Positions 29,304 to 39,485 are shown, counted from the stretch's first letter. The stretch: 64,000 bases of DNA from Sphingobacteriaceae bacterium (GCA_016705695.1 JADJLA010000001.1:124001-188000), one strand, 5' to 3'. A program made the numbers and translations. Notes: generated by a model from the letters alone, not told the origin.

Positions 29304-30365
29304 TTGTATCCTCTCTCACTCATTTATGGGTTGGTGGTTTTTATAAGGAATAAACTGTTTGATGTTGGCATTTTAAAAGAAAAGCGGCCCGACATCCATA
29401 CCATAGGTGTTGGAAATTTAGCGGTGGGCGGCGCAGGAAAAACACCTTTGGTAGAATATCTTATCAAACTTCTTCTTCAAAACGAATTTAAATTAGCAAC
29501 GCTTAGTCGCGGTTACAAACGCAAAACCAGTGGCTATGTATTGGCAGATGCAACTAGTAGTGCTGATGATATTGGTGATGAACCTCTGATCTATAAATCA
29601 AAATATCCTATTGATGTTGCGGTTGATGCTAACCGTTTAAATGCCTTAAAGAAATTATCTGAGCTTGAGCAAAAACCAAACATTGTTTTGTTGGATGATG
29701 CGTTTCAGCACCGTTATATCCGATGCGGATTGAATATTGTAGTGAGCGATTATTCCCACCCATTTTTTTCTGATCATCTTTTACCTTATGGCACATTACG
29801 CGAACAAAAAAATGGTTTAGTACGTGCAGACATTATTATTATAAGCAAAACCCCGGAACGAACCACGCCAATTGAATTACGAAATGTATTGAAGGATGTA
29901 AAACCAGGGCCGCATCAAAATGTTTTTTTTAGTTATTTAAAATATGGCGATCTGTATTCGATAACAGATCCTTTATTGAAATTAGAAGTTGAAAAAGAAT
30001 TATTCAAATACCATGTGATGGCATTAACTGGAATTGCGAATGCCGCTCCAATGATCACGTATTTGAAGGAATTCGGTAATGAGGTTTATCATTTCCCATT
30101 CGACGACCATCATGAATATATTCCAAAGGAATTGGAAGACATAAAACGCTATTACGAACAAATAAATAAAACGCATAAGATCATTATTACAACAGAAAAA
30201 GACCTTATGCGATTAAAAAATTCAAACATATGGCCAATTGCAAAAAATATGAATATGTTTGTACTGCCTGTTGAGGTGTCGTTTAAAGACAAAGAAGAAG
30301 AATTTAACCAGATCATTTTAAAGTATGCAAGAACAAATAGATTTCACCACAAAAAGTATTCTTGA
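29304..30365 (+). CDS. lpxK: tetraacyldisaccharide 4'-kinase
   Basis: Phosphorylates the 4' position of the lipid A precursor at the inner membrane. VGNLAVGGAGKTPLV contains the Walker A P-loop (Lys46 by this start), LSRGYKRKTSGY and DDAFQHRYI are conserved LpxK motifs. The frame is open upstream to about 29262, but no ATG precedes the conserved YPLSLIYGLVVF. TTG 29304 or CTG 29283 are the candidate starts. An upstream reading (LNSATKIALYPLSLIYG) looks like true family N-terminus, so the start is uncertain. It overlaps the next gene by 41 bp. Confidence 0.9.
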   Translation: MYPLSLIYGLVVFIRNKLFDVGILKEKRPDIHTIGVGNLAVGGAGKTPLVEYLIKLLLQNEFKLATLSRGYKRKTSGYVLADATSSADDIGDEPLIYKSKYPIDVAVDANRLNALKKLSELEQKPNIVLLDDAFQHRYIRCGLNIVVSDYSHPFFSDHLLPYGTLREQKNGLVRADIIIISKTPERTTPIELRNVLKDVKPGPHQNVFFSYLKYGDLYSITDPLLKLEVEKELFKYHVMALTGIANAAPMITYLKEFGNEVYHFPFDDHHEYIPKELEDIKRYYEQINKTHKIIITTEKDLMRLKNSNIWPIAKNMNMFVLPVEVSFKDKEEEFNQIILKYARTNRFHHKKYS

Positions 30366-31155
30366 AAAGACCAATAATTTTAAACCGCACGTTGGAATTA
30401 TTTTAGGAACAGGCTTGGGCGGATTGGTAAAAGAGATCACCGTTGAGCACGTGCTTCCTTATAACGAGATCCCAAATTTTCCTGTAAGTACTGTTGAAGG
30501 CCATAGTGGCAAATTGATATTTGGTAAATTGGGTGGAAAGAATGTGATGGCCATGCAAGGGCGTTTTCATTTTTACGAAGGTTACGATATGAAACAAATT
30601 ACGTTTCCGGTGCGTGTAATGAAAGCGTTAGGAGTAAAAACTCTGTGCGTAAGCAATGCAGCCGGTGGAATGAATCCTAAATTTGATGTAGGCGAGATCA
30701 TGATCATTAACGATCATATTAATTTATTCCCAACAAATCCATTGATCGGAAAAAATGAGAGTCACCTTGGTCCGCGCTTTGTGGACATGAGCGAAACCTA
30801 TAAAAAGGAATTGATCACTCTCGCAAAAAATATTGCTAAAGAAAATAATATCAAAGTAAGCGAAGGTGTTTATGCAGGATTAACCGGGCCGTGTTTTGAA
30901 ACACCGGCTGAATACCGCTATTTATGGCGCATTGGTGCCGATGCAGTTGGAATGAGCACAGTGCCCGAAGCTATTGTTGCAAAACACAGCGGAATGGATT
31001 GTTTTGGAATTAGCATTATTACAGATCTAGGAATTGAAGGCGAAGTTCATACAGTTACTCACGAAGAAGTTCAGGCAGGTGGCAAATACACAAGAACCAA
31101 AAATGACACTGATCATGAAAGAATTGATCGCGCGACTATAAAGTTTCTTTTTTAA
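30325..31155 (+). CDS. purine nucleoside phosphorylase
   Basis: Splits purine nucleosides with phosphate to a base and ribose 1-phosphate. GTGLGGL and SNAAGGMN are phosphate and base-site motifs, EGHSGKL and GRFHFYEGYDM are the typical family blocks, and VGMSTVPEAIVA carries the conserved methionine-glutamate region. At 276 aa it belongs to the trimeric (type II or PNP-I) class. It overlaps lpxK by 41 bp in another frame, and its end overlaps the convergent methyltransferase gene by 20 bp. Confidence 0.92.
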   Translation: MQEQIDFTTKSILEKTNNFKPHVGIILGTGLGGLVKEITVEHVLPYNEIPNFPVSTVEGHSGKLIFGKLGGKNVMAMQGRFHFYEGYDMKQITFPVRVMKALGVKTLCVSNAAGGMNPKFDVGEIMIINDHINLFPTNPLIGKNESHLGPRFVDMSETYKKELITLAKNIAKENNIKVSEGVYAGLTGPCFETPAEYRYLWRIGADAVGMSTVPEAIVAKHSGMDCFGISIITDLGIEGEVHTVTHEEVQAGGKYTRTKNDTDHERIDRATIKFLF

Positions 31156-32341
31156 TGTACTGATCTTTTTTACTGCCTTCGTACATGTCAAATTTCAAGT
31201 ATTTACATTCCAATGAGCCATTGAATAATGTTATTTTTCTGCTCGGACGTAATCCAATACTTTTAAAGCCTTCATCGCTACTGGTAATTATCCAGCACGT
31301 AAATCCGGCAAAATCTTTTTTGAATTTATCGCCAATTTGTTTGTAGAACTCAGCGATCTCTTGTTTTTCTATACGCTCGCCGTAAGGTGGATTCAATATA
31401 ACAAAACCATTTTTTCTATCGGTCTTAATGTCAAAAAAGTTTTCGTTCGTTGTTTTAATGATATCGGTAAGCTTGGCGTTCTTTAAATTGATCTGCATTT
31501 TTTTTACGGTAGGCTCGTAAATATCATTGGCAACAATATCCAATTCATTTTCTTTTATTTTGTTCACTGCAGCTTCGGTAATGAGGTCGAATAAAGCCGA
31601 GTCATAATTTTTCCAACGCATGAAAGCAAAATCTTTTCTAAAAATTCCGGGAGGAACATTATTGGCGATCATGGCAGCTTCAATAGCAATGGTGCCACTT
31701 CCGGCCATGCCATCAATTAATTGTTTGTGCGGTTGCCATCCGCTAAGTAAAACTAAACCGGCCGCTAAAATTTCGTTAATAGGTGCTTTGTTGGTATCAG
31801 TTCTGTAACCGCGCTTGTAAAGTAATTCACCGCTCGCATCAATGTTCACCGAAATTTCATCGCGAAAAATATGAATGTAAATTCTTAATACCGGATGAAT
31901 AAGATCCACGTCAGGGCGTTTGCCATAACGCTCGCGAAAACGATCTACCAAAGCATCTTTAGCTTTTTGCGACATGAATAAACTATGCTCAAAATTATCG
32001 GAGTTAACAACGCACTCAATTTTGATGCTATCATTGTACGTAATGAATTTTTCCCAGGCAATTTCTTTTATACCGGCATAAAACGTTTCGTTGTCGGTAG
32101 CTTTAAAATGATGAATAGGAATAATTATTTTTAAAGCGGTTCGCAAACATAAATTGGCTTTGTATAAAAAACCAAGATCGCCTACAAAACTTACACCGCG
32201 TTTAAATGGAACAAGATCTTTTCCGCCTAGCTGAAGAATTTCTTTTTGTAGAACATCCTCCAGGCCAAAAAAAGTTGTAGCCTTCATTTCAAAATCACCG
32301 GTTTGAGCAAATGTATATTTCAAGGCAATTTCAGGAGGCAT
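31136..32341 (-). CDS. THUMP-domain rRNA methyltransferase (RlmL-like)
   Basis: Predicted S-adenosylmethionine-dependent N2-guanine methyltransferase of 23S rRNA. The N-terminal part has the THUMP domain (LEDVLQKEILQLGGKD and later GELLYKRGYR). The catalytic Rossmann domain (about 170-380) has DGMAGSGTIAIEAAM for the cofactor and ILNPPYGERI for the NPPY motif of N-methyltransferases. At 401 aa it matches the N-terminal half of RlmL/RlmKL. Start at 32341 or the in-frame ATG at 32287 (MKATTFFGLED); the latter is nearer the conserved block. Confidence 0.88.
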   Translation of the reverse strand: MPPEIALKYTFAQTGDFEMKATTFFGLEDVLQKEILQLGGKDLVPFKRGVSFVGDLGFLYKANLCLRTALKIIIPIHHFKATDNETFYAGIKEIAWEKFITYNDSIKIECVVNSDNFEHSLFMSQKAKDALVDRFRERYGKRPDVDLIHPVLRIYIHIFRDEISVNIDASGELLYKRGYRTDTNKAPINEILAAGLVLLSGWQPHKQLIDGMAGSGTIAIEAAMIANNVPPGIFRKDFAFMRWKNYDSALFDLITEAAVNKIKENELDIVANDIYEPTVKKMQINLKNAKLTDIIKTTNENFFDIKTDRKNGFVILNPPYGERIEKQEIAEFYKQIGDKFKKDFAGFTCWIITSSDEGFKSIGLRPSRKITLFNGSLECKYLKFDMYEGSKKDQYIKKETL

Positions 32342-32350
32342 AATTAAGAA

Positions 32351-33613
32351 TTAAAATTCGGAGATCACTTTTTCAATGATACCAACACATTCCATGATCT
32401 GCTGTTTATTGATCACTAGTGGCGGCGCAAAACGAATAATGTCGCCATGCGTTGGTTTTGCAAGTAAACCGTTCTCTGCCAATTGTAAACATACTTCCCA
32501 AGCAGTTTTACCTGCTTTTTCTTTGATTACAATAGCATTTAGTAAACCTTTACCGCGAACAGTTGTAATTACATCAGGGTAGCGATCTTTTATTTTGTTT
32601 AATTCGGCACGTAACAATTTTCCAAGCTCTTCCGAATTCTCGGCCAATTTTTCGTCCTTTAATATTTTCAACGCTTCTATAGCAACTACGCAAGCCAAAG
32701 GATTTCCGCCATACGTACTTCCGTGTTCGCCCGGTTTAATGGTAAGCATGACTTCATTATTTGCAAGTACTGCGCTTATTGGTAAAATACCACCGCTTAA
32801 TGCTTTTGCTAGAATTAAAATATCGGCTTTTACATTTTCATGATCGCACGCCAGCATTTTTCCTGTGCGGCATAATCCTGTTTGAACTTCATCGGCAATA
32901 AAAAGCACATTGTATTTATCGCACAATGTCCTTACACTTTTTAAATAACCTTCATCAGGCACAACAACACCGGCTTCACCTTGAATTGGCTCTACAATGA
33001 AGGCTGCAATATTTTTATCTTGCATGGCTTTTTCTAAGGCTGCAAGATCATTAAATGGAACTGTAATATATCCCGGAACAAACGGACCAAAACCTGTATA
33101 ACTCGAAGGGTCAGTGCTAGCAGAAATTGCACCTAATGTTCTTCCGTGAAAATTTTCTTTAGCGAAAATGATCTTTGCTTCATTCTCTTTTAAGCCCTTC
33201 ACATCATAAGCCCAACGGCGCGCCAATTTAATGGCTGTTTCAACACCTTCAACTCCGGTATTCATTGGTAAAACTTTATCGTAACCAAAATACGACGTGA
33301 CGAATTTTTCGAATTCGCCTAATTTTGTATTGTGAAATGCGCGCGAGGTAAGTGTGAGTTTTTGTACTTGCTCAGTTAATGCTTTTATCAATCGTGGGTG
33401 ACAATGACCTTGGTTTACGGCACTGTAAGCCGCTAAAAAATCGTAATAACGTTTTCCTTCGGCATCCCAAACAAAAACACCTTCACCTTTTTCAATAACC
33501 ACAGGAATTGGGTGGTAATTGTGTGCACCATATTTCTCTTCTAGCCCAATGAACTGCTCGCTTTTTGTAAGTGTTGCCATCATCATAAATTGTGTTAACT
33601 CCTGATCAAGCAA
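32351..33613 (-). CDS. rocD: ornithine aminotransferase
   Basis: A PLP-dependent class III aminotransferase that converts ornithine to glutamate semialdehyde. The family block SEQFIGLEEKYGAHNYHP near the start, GVEGVETAIKLARRW, and ILAKALSGGILPISAV with the PLP lysine are clear. Length of 420 aa includes a possible short extension; the starts at 33586 or 33580 (in the MMMATLTK run) are as good. It lies 9 bp upstream of the methyltransferase and may be co-transcribed with it. Confidence 0.93.
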   Translation of the reverse strand: MLDQELTQFMMMATLTKSEQFIGLEEKYGAHNYHPIPVVIEKGEGVFVWDAEGKRYYDFLAAYSAVNQGHCHPRLIKALTEQVQKLTLTSRAFHNTKLGEFEKFVTSYFGYDKVLPMNTGVEGVETAIKLARRWAYDVKGLKENEAKIIFAKENFHGRTLGAISASTDPSSYTGFGPFVPGYITVPFNDLAALEKAMQDKNIAAFIVEPIQGEAGVVVPDEGYLKSVRTLCDKYNVLFIADEVQTGLCRTGKMLACDHENVKADILILAKALSGGILPISAVLANNEVMLTIKPGEHGSTYGGNPLACVVAIEALKILKDEKLAENSEELGKLLRAELNKIKDRYPDVITTVRGKGLLNAIVIKEKAGKTAWEVCLQLAENGLLAKPTHGDIIRFAPPLVINKQQIMECVGIIEKVISEF

Positions 33614-33774
33614 AGGTATTTAAAAAGCCTTGATTTACCTAATTCGCAGGGGTTTTTGGAGTGTATTTTGCATCGCGTTTTACCCAATAGAGCTTAACAA
33701 ATTTTAACAGCGCTCAAACCTGCTCAAACCCGCATCCTCGCTATATTTACGCTTCATCTTTACAGCTAAATTTT

Positions 33775-34764
33775 ATGGTAGATATTAATGAAATTAACGA
33801 AAAAATTCAGCGCGAAAGTGCATTCGTTGACATGCTCGGCGTTGAAATGGATAAAGTCATCGTTGGACAAAAGTACATGGTTGAACGTTTGCTAATTGGA
33901 TTGCTCAGTAACGGCCATATTTTATTAGAAGGTGTTCCGGGTTTGGCAAAAACATTAGCGATCAATACGCTTGCAAAATGTATTGATGCAAAATTTAGCC
34001 GCGTGCAATTTACGCCCGATCTTTTACCGGCCGACGTTATTGGTACAATGATATATAACCAAAAGCAAGAAGCATTTACCATTAAGAAAGGTCCAATTTT
34101 TGCGAATTTTGTTTTGGCCGATGAGATCAATCGTGCTCCGGCAAAAGTGCAATCGGCTTTGTTAGAGGCCATGCAAGAAAAACAAGTAACTATTGGTGAG
34201 GAAACATTTAAGCTCCCAAATCCGTTCTTAGTTTTAGCAACTCAAAATCCAATTGAACAAGAAGGAACTTATCCGTTACCGGAAGCGCAAATGGATCGTT
34301 TTATGTTGAAGGTTGTTATTGGTTATCCAACAAAAGAAGATGAGCGTAAGATCATTCAATCTAATATTTCTCCTGAAGGAATGCCAAAACCAAATGCTAT
34401 TTTAAATCCTGATTCGATCGTAAAAGCACGAAGTGTTGTGCGCGATGTTTACATGGATGAAAAAATTGAGCGCTATATCGTTGATATTGTTTTTGCATCA
34501 CGTTTCCCAAAGGAATATCGCCTTCAAAAATTCGAAGGATTAATTTCTTACGGTGGATCACCACGTGCTTCCATTAATTTAGCATTGGCCGCAAAAGCTT
34601 ATGCGTTCATTAAACGCAGAGGTTATGTTATTCCTGAAGACGTTCGTGCTGTTAGTTTGGATGTGATGCGTCACCGTATTGGTTTAACTTACGAAGCAGA
34701 AGCAGAGAACATCACTAGCGAGCATATCATTACTGAAATTTTAAATACAGTTGAAGTTCCATAG
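33775..34764 (+). CDS. MoxR-family AAA+ ATPase
   Basis: First gene of the Bat (aerotolerance) operon. Walker A is GVPGLAKT (residues 53-60), Walker B VLADEINRAP (113-122), and the sensor/arginine-finger region includes ATQNPIEQEGTYPLPEAQMDRFM. The 329-aa length is normal. MoxR ATPases act as chaperones for VWA-domain proteins, here presumably BatA, BatB and the DUF58 protein. A 73-bp gap precedes the next gene, the largest at the head of the operon. Confidence 0.93.
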   Translation: MVDINEINEKIQRESAFVDMLGVEMDKVIVGQKYMVERLLIGLLSNGHILLEGVPGLAKTLAINTLAKCIDAKFSRVQFTPDLLPADVIGTMIYNQKQEAFTIKKGPIFANFVLADEINRAPAKVQSALLEAMQEKQVTIGEETFKLPNPFLVLATQNPIEQEGTYPLPEAQMDRFMLKVVIGYPTKEDERKIIQSNISPEGMPKPNAILNPDSIVKARSVVRDVYMDEKIERYIVDIVFASRFPKEYRLQKFEGLISYGGSPRASINLALAAKAYAFIKRRGYVIPEDVRAVSLDVMRHRIGLTYEAEAENITSEHIITEILNTVEVP

Positions 34765-34837
34765 TAATTATAAATGATGATTTATGAATGATGAGTTTTT
34801 CGTTCAGTTAATTCAACATTAGAAATTAAATATTAAG

Positions 34838-35704
34838 ATGGAAACCGCAGAGCTTCTAAAGAAAGTCCGAAAAATTGAGATCAAAACCCGTGGATTAAGT
34901 AAACAGATCTTTTCGGGAGAATATCACAGTGCCTTTAAGGGACGTGGTATGGCTTTTTCGGAAGTTCGCGAATATACACCCGGTGATGATGTGCGTTCGA
35001 TCGATTGGAATGTTACCGCACGATTTAATGCGCCTTTTGTAAAAATATTTGAAGAAGAACGTGAATTAAGCGTGATGTTGTTGGTGGACGTTAGTGCAAG
35101 CGGATTGTTTGGTACTTATGAAAAGATCAAACAAGACCTAATCACTGAGTTGTGCGCTGTTATTTCTTTTTCGGCAACAACCAACAACGATAAAATTGGA
35201 ATTATTTTCTTTAGCGATAAGATCGAAAAATTTATCCCGCCTAAAAAGGGAAAAACACATGTGTTAAGGGTCATTAGAGAGTTGATCAATTTTACACCAC
35301 AGCAAAAAGCAACAAACATTGAAGTGCCTTTGAAGTTCTTAACAAATGCCATCAAGAAAAGATCAATTGCTTTTTTGATCAGTGACTTTTATGCCCCGTT
35401 CAATTATACGGATGCTTTAAAAATAAGCAACAAACGTCACGATGTGGTTGCAGTTCGTATAATGGACAAAACCGAATTGGAATTACCCGATGTTGGTTTG
35501 ATAAAATTAAGAGATAATGAGAGCGGTAAAGTAGTTTGGGTAGATTCGGGAAGTAAAGAATTTAGAAAGCAATATCACTCTAATCGCGTAAAATTTGACC
35601 ATGACCTAAAGGATCTTTTTAACCGAAGTGGCATTGATTCAACAGCTGTTTATACAAATGAAAGTTACGTTAAACCATTAATGAATTTGTTTAAGAAGAG
35701 ATAA
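34838..35704 (+). CDS. DUF58 domain protein
   Basis: A 288-aa cytoplasmic-type protein. The signature YTPGDDVRSIDWNVTAR is at residues 46-62, and DVSAS (84-88) is the VWA metal-ion site. It is the usual partner of the preceding MoxR ATPase. Its stop overlaps the start of the next gene by one base. Confidence 0.9.
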   Translation: METAELLKKVRKIEIKTRGLSKQIFSGEYHSAFKGRGMAFSEVREYTPGDDVRSIDWNVTARFNAPFVKIFEEERELSVMLLVDVSASGLFGTYEKIKQDLITELCAVISFSATTNNDKIGIIFFSDKIEKFIPPKKGKTHVLRVIRELINFTPQQKATNIEVPLKFLTNAIKKRSIAFLISDFYAPFNYTDALKISNKRHDVVAVRIMDKTELELPDVGLIKLRDNESGKVVWVDSGSKEFRKQYHSNRVKFDHDLKDLFNRSGIDSTAVYTNESYVKPLMNLFKKR

Positions 35705-36711
35705 TGAGGAATTTTTTTAAAATACTTTTTGTTTTTCTTTTTGTTTTAACAACAAAATTTTCATCCTCACAGGTTACTGTTAGAGCAGTATTGGATACCG
35801 CTAAGATCAGAATTGGTGAACAAGTGAAACTCGATCTTTATTTATTATACGATCCCAATAAAGGTATTTCAAAAATTGAATGGCCAAGCCTAAGAGATAC
35901 CATCACCGAAAAAGTGGAAATAATATCTACTACTCCTGTGGACACAACCATGCCTAGTAAAAGTGATCCCGGCGTTTTACAGCAACATCAACAATTATTG
36001 ATCAGTGCTTACGATAGCGGTTATTTTGCAATTCCCCCTTTTAAATTTATTATCAATGGAGATACAGCCAATCCGGTTTATTCAGAAGTTTTGTTGTTAG
36101 AAGTTCATACCGTACCAACCGATTCGAGCGCAAAAAAAATAAAGGACATCAAAGACCCATTAGGAGAACCATTTAGTTGGTTGTGGTACAAAGAATATTT
36201 TTATTGGGGAATTGCGGCTTTGTTTTTTATAGCGGCTATTTGGTTGTTTGTTTATTATCGCAACAAACGTTTAGCAAATAGAATAATTGAGCCCGAAAAA
36301 CCAAAGATCCCGGCGCATATAACGGCTCTCGCTTCACTAGAGCGAATACGAGAAACTCAGATCTGGAAAGAAAACAAAATAAAAGAATATTACTCAGAGA
36401 TAACGGATACTATTCGTTTATACATTGAAGAGCGGTACGGCATCATGGCGCTTGAAAGTACAACGGATGAATTATTGGCCATGATGAAAAGCCAGGTGAT
36501 CGATAACGTAAGTAAAGAAAAATTACAAGTGATGTTAAAGCTGGCTGATTTTGTAAAGTTTGCAAAAATGATCCCAATGGAGCAAGAGCATGCTTTAACT
36601 TTGCAAAGCGCTTTTGAGTTTGTAAATGGAACAAAACGCGAAGAGGAAATGGTAGTTGTGGAGAATACAGATCCGCCACAAATAATTCCAACGGAGGACA
36701 AAAAACCATGA
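35704..36711 (+). CDS. Bat-operon membrane protein
   Basis: A 335-aa protein with a signal peptide (ends about FSSSQ), a periplasmic beta-rich domain (about 25-150), one membrane span (EYFYWGIAALFFIAAIWLFV, about 160-180) and a cytoplasmic helical tail. Bacteroidota Bat operons carry such a BatD/DUF4381-like gene between DUF58 and batA. Overlaps batA by 4 bp. Exact function unknown. Confidence 0.7.
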   Translation: MRNFFKILFVFLFVLTTKFSSSQVTVRAVLDTAKIRIGEQVKLDLYLLYDPNKGISKIEWPSLRDTITEKVEIISTTPVDTTMPSKSDPGVLQQHQQLLISAYDSGYFAIPPFKFIINGDTANPVYSEVLLLEVHTVPTDSSAKKIKDIKDPLGEPFSWLWYKEYFYWGIAALFFIAAIWLFVYYRNKRLANRIIEPEKPKIPAHITALASLERIRETQIWKENKIKEYYSEITDTIRLYIEERYGIMALESTTDELLAMMKSQVIDNVSKEKLQVMLKLADFVKFAKMIPMEQEHALTLQSAFEFVNGTKREEEMVVVENTDPPQIIPTEDKKP

Positions 36712-37718
36712 CGGAATTCTTAGGCGACATACAGTTTGCTGAAAAGCATTGGTTTTGGTTATTACTCATTATACCGGTAATGATAGCCTGGTATATTTGG
36801 CGATTGAAAAGCATGGAGGGTGAATTAAATTTTTCTACTTTCAGTTTATTAAAAGGCATCAAACAACCTTTGCGTGCAAAATTCCGCCTCTCGCTTTTTG
36901 TATTACGAATATTAGCTTTCACATTTATCATTGCAGCTATTGCTCGTCCACAATCGCGCAGCAGCTGGAAGGATTCGAAAACAGAAGGAATTGATATTGT
37001 GTTAAGTATGGACGTTTCGCTTTCCATGTTGGCAAAAGATTTTAAGCCCAACCGAATGGAAGTAGCCAAAGATGTAATGATGGATTTTATTGAGGTACGA
37101 CCAAATGATAGAATTGGGTTAGTGATATTTGGTGGAGAAGCGTTTACGCAATGTCCAATTACAAGCGATCATAAAATTTTAAAGAATATGTTTGAGCAAG
37201 TAAAAGCCGGCATACTCGATCAAGGGACGGCAATTGGAATGGGATTAGCAAATGCTGTAGCGCGAATAAAAGAAAGCAAGGCAAAGAGTAAAGTTGTTAT
37301 TTTAATCAGCGATGGTGTAAGTAATATGGGTGAAGTTGCCCCCTTAACGGCAGGAGAATTGGCAAAAACTTTTGGTGTGCGCGTGTATTGTATTGGTGTA
37401 GGTTCAAAAGGAAAAGCATTACAGCCGGTTGCTATTTATGCGCCCGGAGAATATGAGTACGATTATGTGGATGTAGAGATAGATGAAAAAGTAATGACGG
37501 ATATTTCGAACATGACCGGTGGAAAATATTTCCGCGCTACTAATAAAGAAAGTTTAGTAACTATTTCGCGAGAGATAGATAAGATGGAAAAGACCATTAC
37601 AAGCGAAAAAAGTTTCACTAATAAAGCAGAACATTTTTTACCATTTGCTTTAGCCGCAGCTATATTATTGTTACTGGAATTTATTTTTAGATATACTATT
37701 TTTAGAAGCGTACCATAA
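36708..37718 (+). CDS. batA: BatA, VWA-domain membrane protein
   Basis: A 336-aa protein with N-terminal membrane spans (residues about 15-30 and 60-85), then a VWA domain with the metal site DVSLS (102-106), and a C-terminal span (FLPFALAAAILLLLEFIF). Bat proteins were linked to oxygen tolerance in Bacteroides. It sits next to BatB in the same order as the family; the stop/start at 37718 overlaps by one base. Confidence 0.9.
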   Translation: MTEFLGDIQFAEKHWFWLLLIIPVMIAWYIWRLKSMEGELNFSTFSLLKGIKQPLRAKFRLSLFVLRILAFTFIIAAIARPQSRSSWKDSKTEGIDIVLSMDVSLSMLAKDFKPNRMEVAKDVMMDFIEVRPNDRIGLVIFGGEAFTQCPITSDHKILKNMFEQVKAGILDQGTAIGMGLANAVARIKESKAKSKVVILISDGVSNMGEVAPLTAGELAKTFGVRVYCIGVGSKGKALQPVAIYAPGEYEYDYVDVEIDEKVMTDISNMTGGKYFRATNKESLVTISREIDKMEKTITSEKSFTNKAEHFLPFALAAAILLLLEFIFRYTIFRSVP

Positions 37719-38770
37719 TGTATAAGTTCGAACATACCGATTATTTTTATGGCTTCATTGCAATTGGAGTGTTTGTGCTATTGGCCATACTTTATTTTAC
37801 GTATCGCCGTAATAAAATAAAAAAATTGGGCGATAAGAATTTAGTAGATGCATTAATGCCATATTCAAGCACACGTAAACGCGTTGCAAAGATCATCTTG
37901 TTTTGCTTGGCGTTCAGTAGTTTGGTTTTGGCACTTTGTAATTTGCAAACAGGAAGTAAGCTAGCTGAAGTAAAACGCGAAGGTGCTGATCTGATAGTTT
38001 GCTTAGACGTTAGTAATAGTATGCTGGCGCAAGATCTTACGCCAAATCGTTTGGAAAGAGCAAAGTATGCTTTAGAAAAAATGATAGATGGCTTGGAAGG
38101 CGATCGTTTGGGTTTGATCATTTTTGCCGGAGAAGCGTATGTGCAATTGCCAATTACAAGCGATTATGGTGCTGCTAAATTATTTTTATCATCTATTAAT
38201 ACAAAAATGGTTCCGGTGCAAGGAACAAATGTGTACGCCGCCATTACAAAGGCCGTCGAATCGTTTGGTAAAGATGAAGGAAAGAACAAAGCAATCATTT
38301 TAATTACCGATGGTGAGAATCATGAAGTGGACGCTATAGTTGCTGCCGAAGAAGCCGGAAAGAGTGGCGTAATGATCAACACTATTGGTATTGGTTCAGA
38401 AAGCGGTTCTCCAATTCCTATTATGGAAAATGGTGTTATAAAGGGATATAGAAAGGACAAGCAAGGACAAACCGTTATAACGAAACTAAATTCAGAGATC
38501 TTGAAAACAATTGCCGCAAAAGGAAATGGCGTATATGTACAAGCGAGTCAAAGCGATCTAGGAATAAAAGCGATATTAAGCAAAGTAGATGAGTTGGAAA
38601 AATCAAAGATCGACACTAAGATGTTCACCGATTACGAAGATCAATTTCAATGGTTCTTGGCCTTGTCGTTATTTTTATTTGTGATAGAGTTCTTTATCAG
38701 TGAACGCGTAAGTGAGTGGTTCAAAAAATTAAATCTGTTTGAAAATGCATCTAGGAGTTTATATAAATAG
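37718..38770 (+). CDS. batB: BatB, VWA-domain membrane protein
   Basis: A 350-aa paralog of BatA. The N-terminal membrane span (YGFIAIGVFVLLAILYFTY) and a second near 60-80 are followed by a VWA domain whose metal site is DVSNS (97-101). A membrane span near the C-terminus (WFLALSLFLFVIEFF) closes it. It overlaps the next gene's long frame but not its preferred start at 38790. Confidence 0.9.
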   Translation: MYKFEHTDYFYGFIAIGVFVLLAILYFTYRRNKIKKLGDKNLVDALMPYSSTRKRVAKIILFCLAFSSLVLALCNLQTGSKLAEVKREGADLIVCLDVSNSMLAQDLTPNRLERAKYALEKMIDGLEGDRLGLIIFAGEAYVQLPITSDYGAAKLFLSSINTKMVPVQGTNVYAAITKAVESFGKDEGKNKAIILITDGENHEVDAIVAAEEAGKSGVMINTIGIGSESGSPIPIMENGVIKGYRKDKQGQTVITKLNSEILKTIAAKGNGVYVQASQSDLGIKAILSKVDELEKSKIDTKMFTDYEDQFQWFLALSLFLFVIEFFISERVSEWFKKLNLFENASRSLYK

Positions 38771-38789
38771 TTTTGCAGTACAAACTAGG

Positions 38790-39485
38790 ATGAAATTCAT
38801 CTTTGTGGCTTTGCTATGCGTTGTGAATACTTATTCGCAAGAGGATGCCAAATTGTTATACCAAGGAAATAATCAGTATTTCGATTCAAACTATGTGCAC
38901 TCAACCAGTTCTTTCCGCGAAGCACTTAAGATAAATCCAAAAAATTATAAGGCAAGTTTTAATTTGGGTAATGCCATGTATCGCAATGCCGGCGAAATTA
39001 AGAACACTAAAATGGGAATTTTGCAAGGCAAGCAAAAGGTAAGTCCCGATTCACTTGCGAATTTAGTTTACGAAGAAGCCGCGCAAAATTTTGCCATCAT
39101 TGCTAATACTGTTTCAGATAAGGATACCTTGCATAGAGCATGGCATAATATTGGAAATTGCTATTTGCAAAAGAAAGATTGGGATCAAGCCATTACAGCC
39201 TATAAAAAAGCATTAAAGTTCGATCCTAAAGATGAGGACACGCGTTATAATTTAGCTTACGCTTTAAAAAATCGACCGCCAAAACAAAATAAAGGCGGCG
39301 GGCAAAGTCAACAGCAACAGAACCAGAATCAAAAGCAGCAACAACAGCAACAGCAGCAACAAATAAGTAAGGAAGATGCTGAGCGATTATTGAAGGCACT
39401 GATGAATGCGGAGAAGAAAACGCAGGATAAGCGAAAGCAGAAGCAAGAAGATGCTTCTAAATCTGACCCTGATAAGGACTGGTAG
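38790..39485 (+). CDS. batC: BatC, TPR protein with polyglutamine linker
   Basis: The ATG at 38790 (MKFIFVALLCVVNTYSQ) gives a signal peptide and is preferred to the in-frame ATG at 38739 inside batB. TPR units span about 25-160 (ALKINPKNYKASFNLGNAMY and AITAYKKALKFDPKDEDTRYNLA as separate units). A glutamine- and asparagine-rich stretch (QQQQNQNQKQQQQQ) precedes a charged coiled C-terminus (KKTQDKRKQKQED). Family BatC proteins have the same layout. Periplasmic. Confidence 0.85.
   Translation: MKFIFVALLCVVNTYSQEDAKLLYQGNNQYFDSNYVHSTSSFREALKINPKNYKASFNLGNAMYRNAGEIKNTKMGILQGKQKVSPDSLANLVYEEAAQNFAIIANTVSDKDTLHRAWHNIGNCYLQKKDWDQAITAYKKALKFDPKDEDTRYNLAYALKNRPPKQNKGGGQSQQQQNQNQKQQQQQQQQQISKEDAERLLKALMNAEKKTQDKRKQKQEDASKSDPDKDW

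Noticed and set aside
39300..39365. CAG/CAA tract in batC as a contingency microsatellite
   Set aside because: The codons are mixed (CAA and CAG with AAT interruptions) and the polyglutamine linker is usual in BatC, so a slipping tract is not supported.
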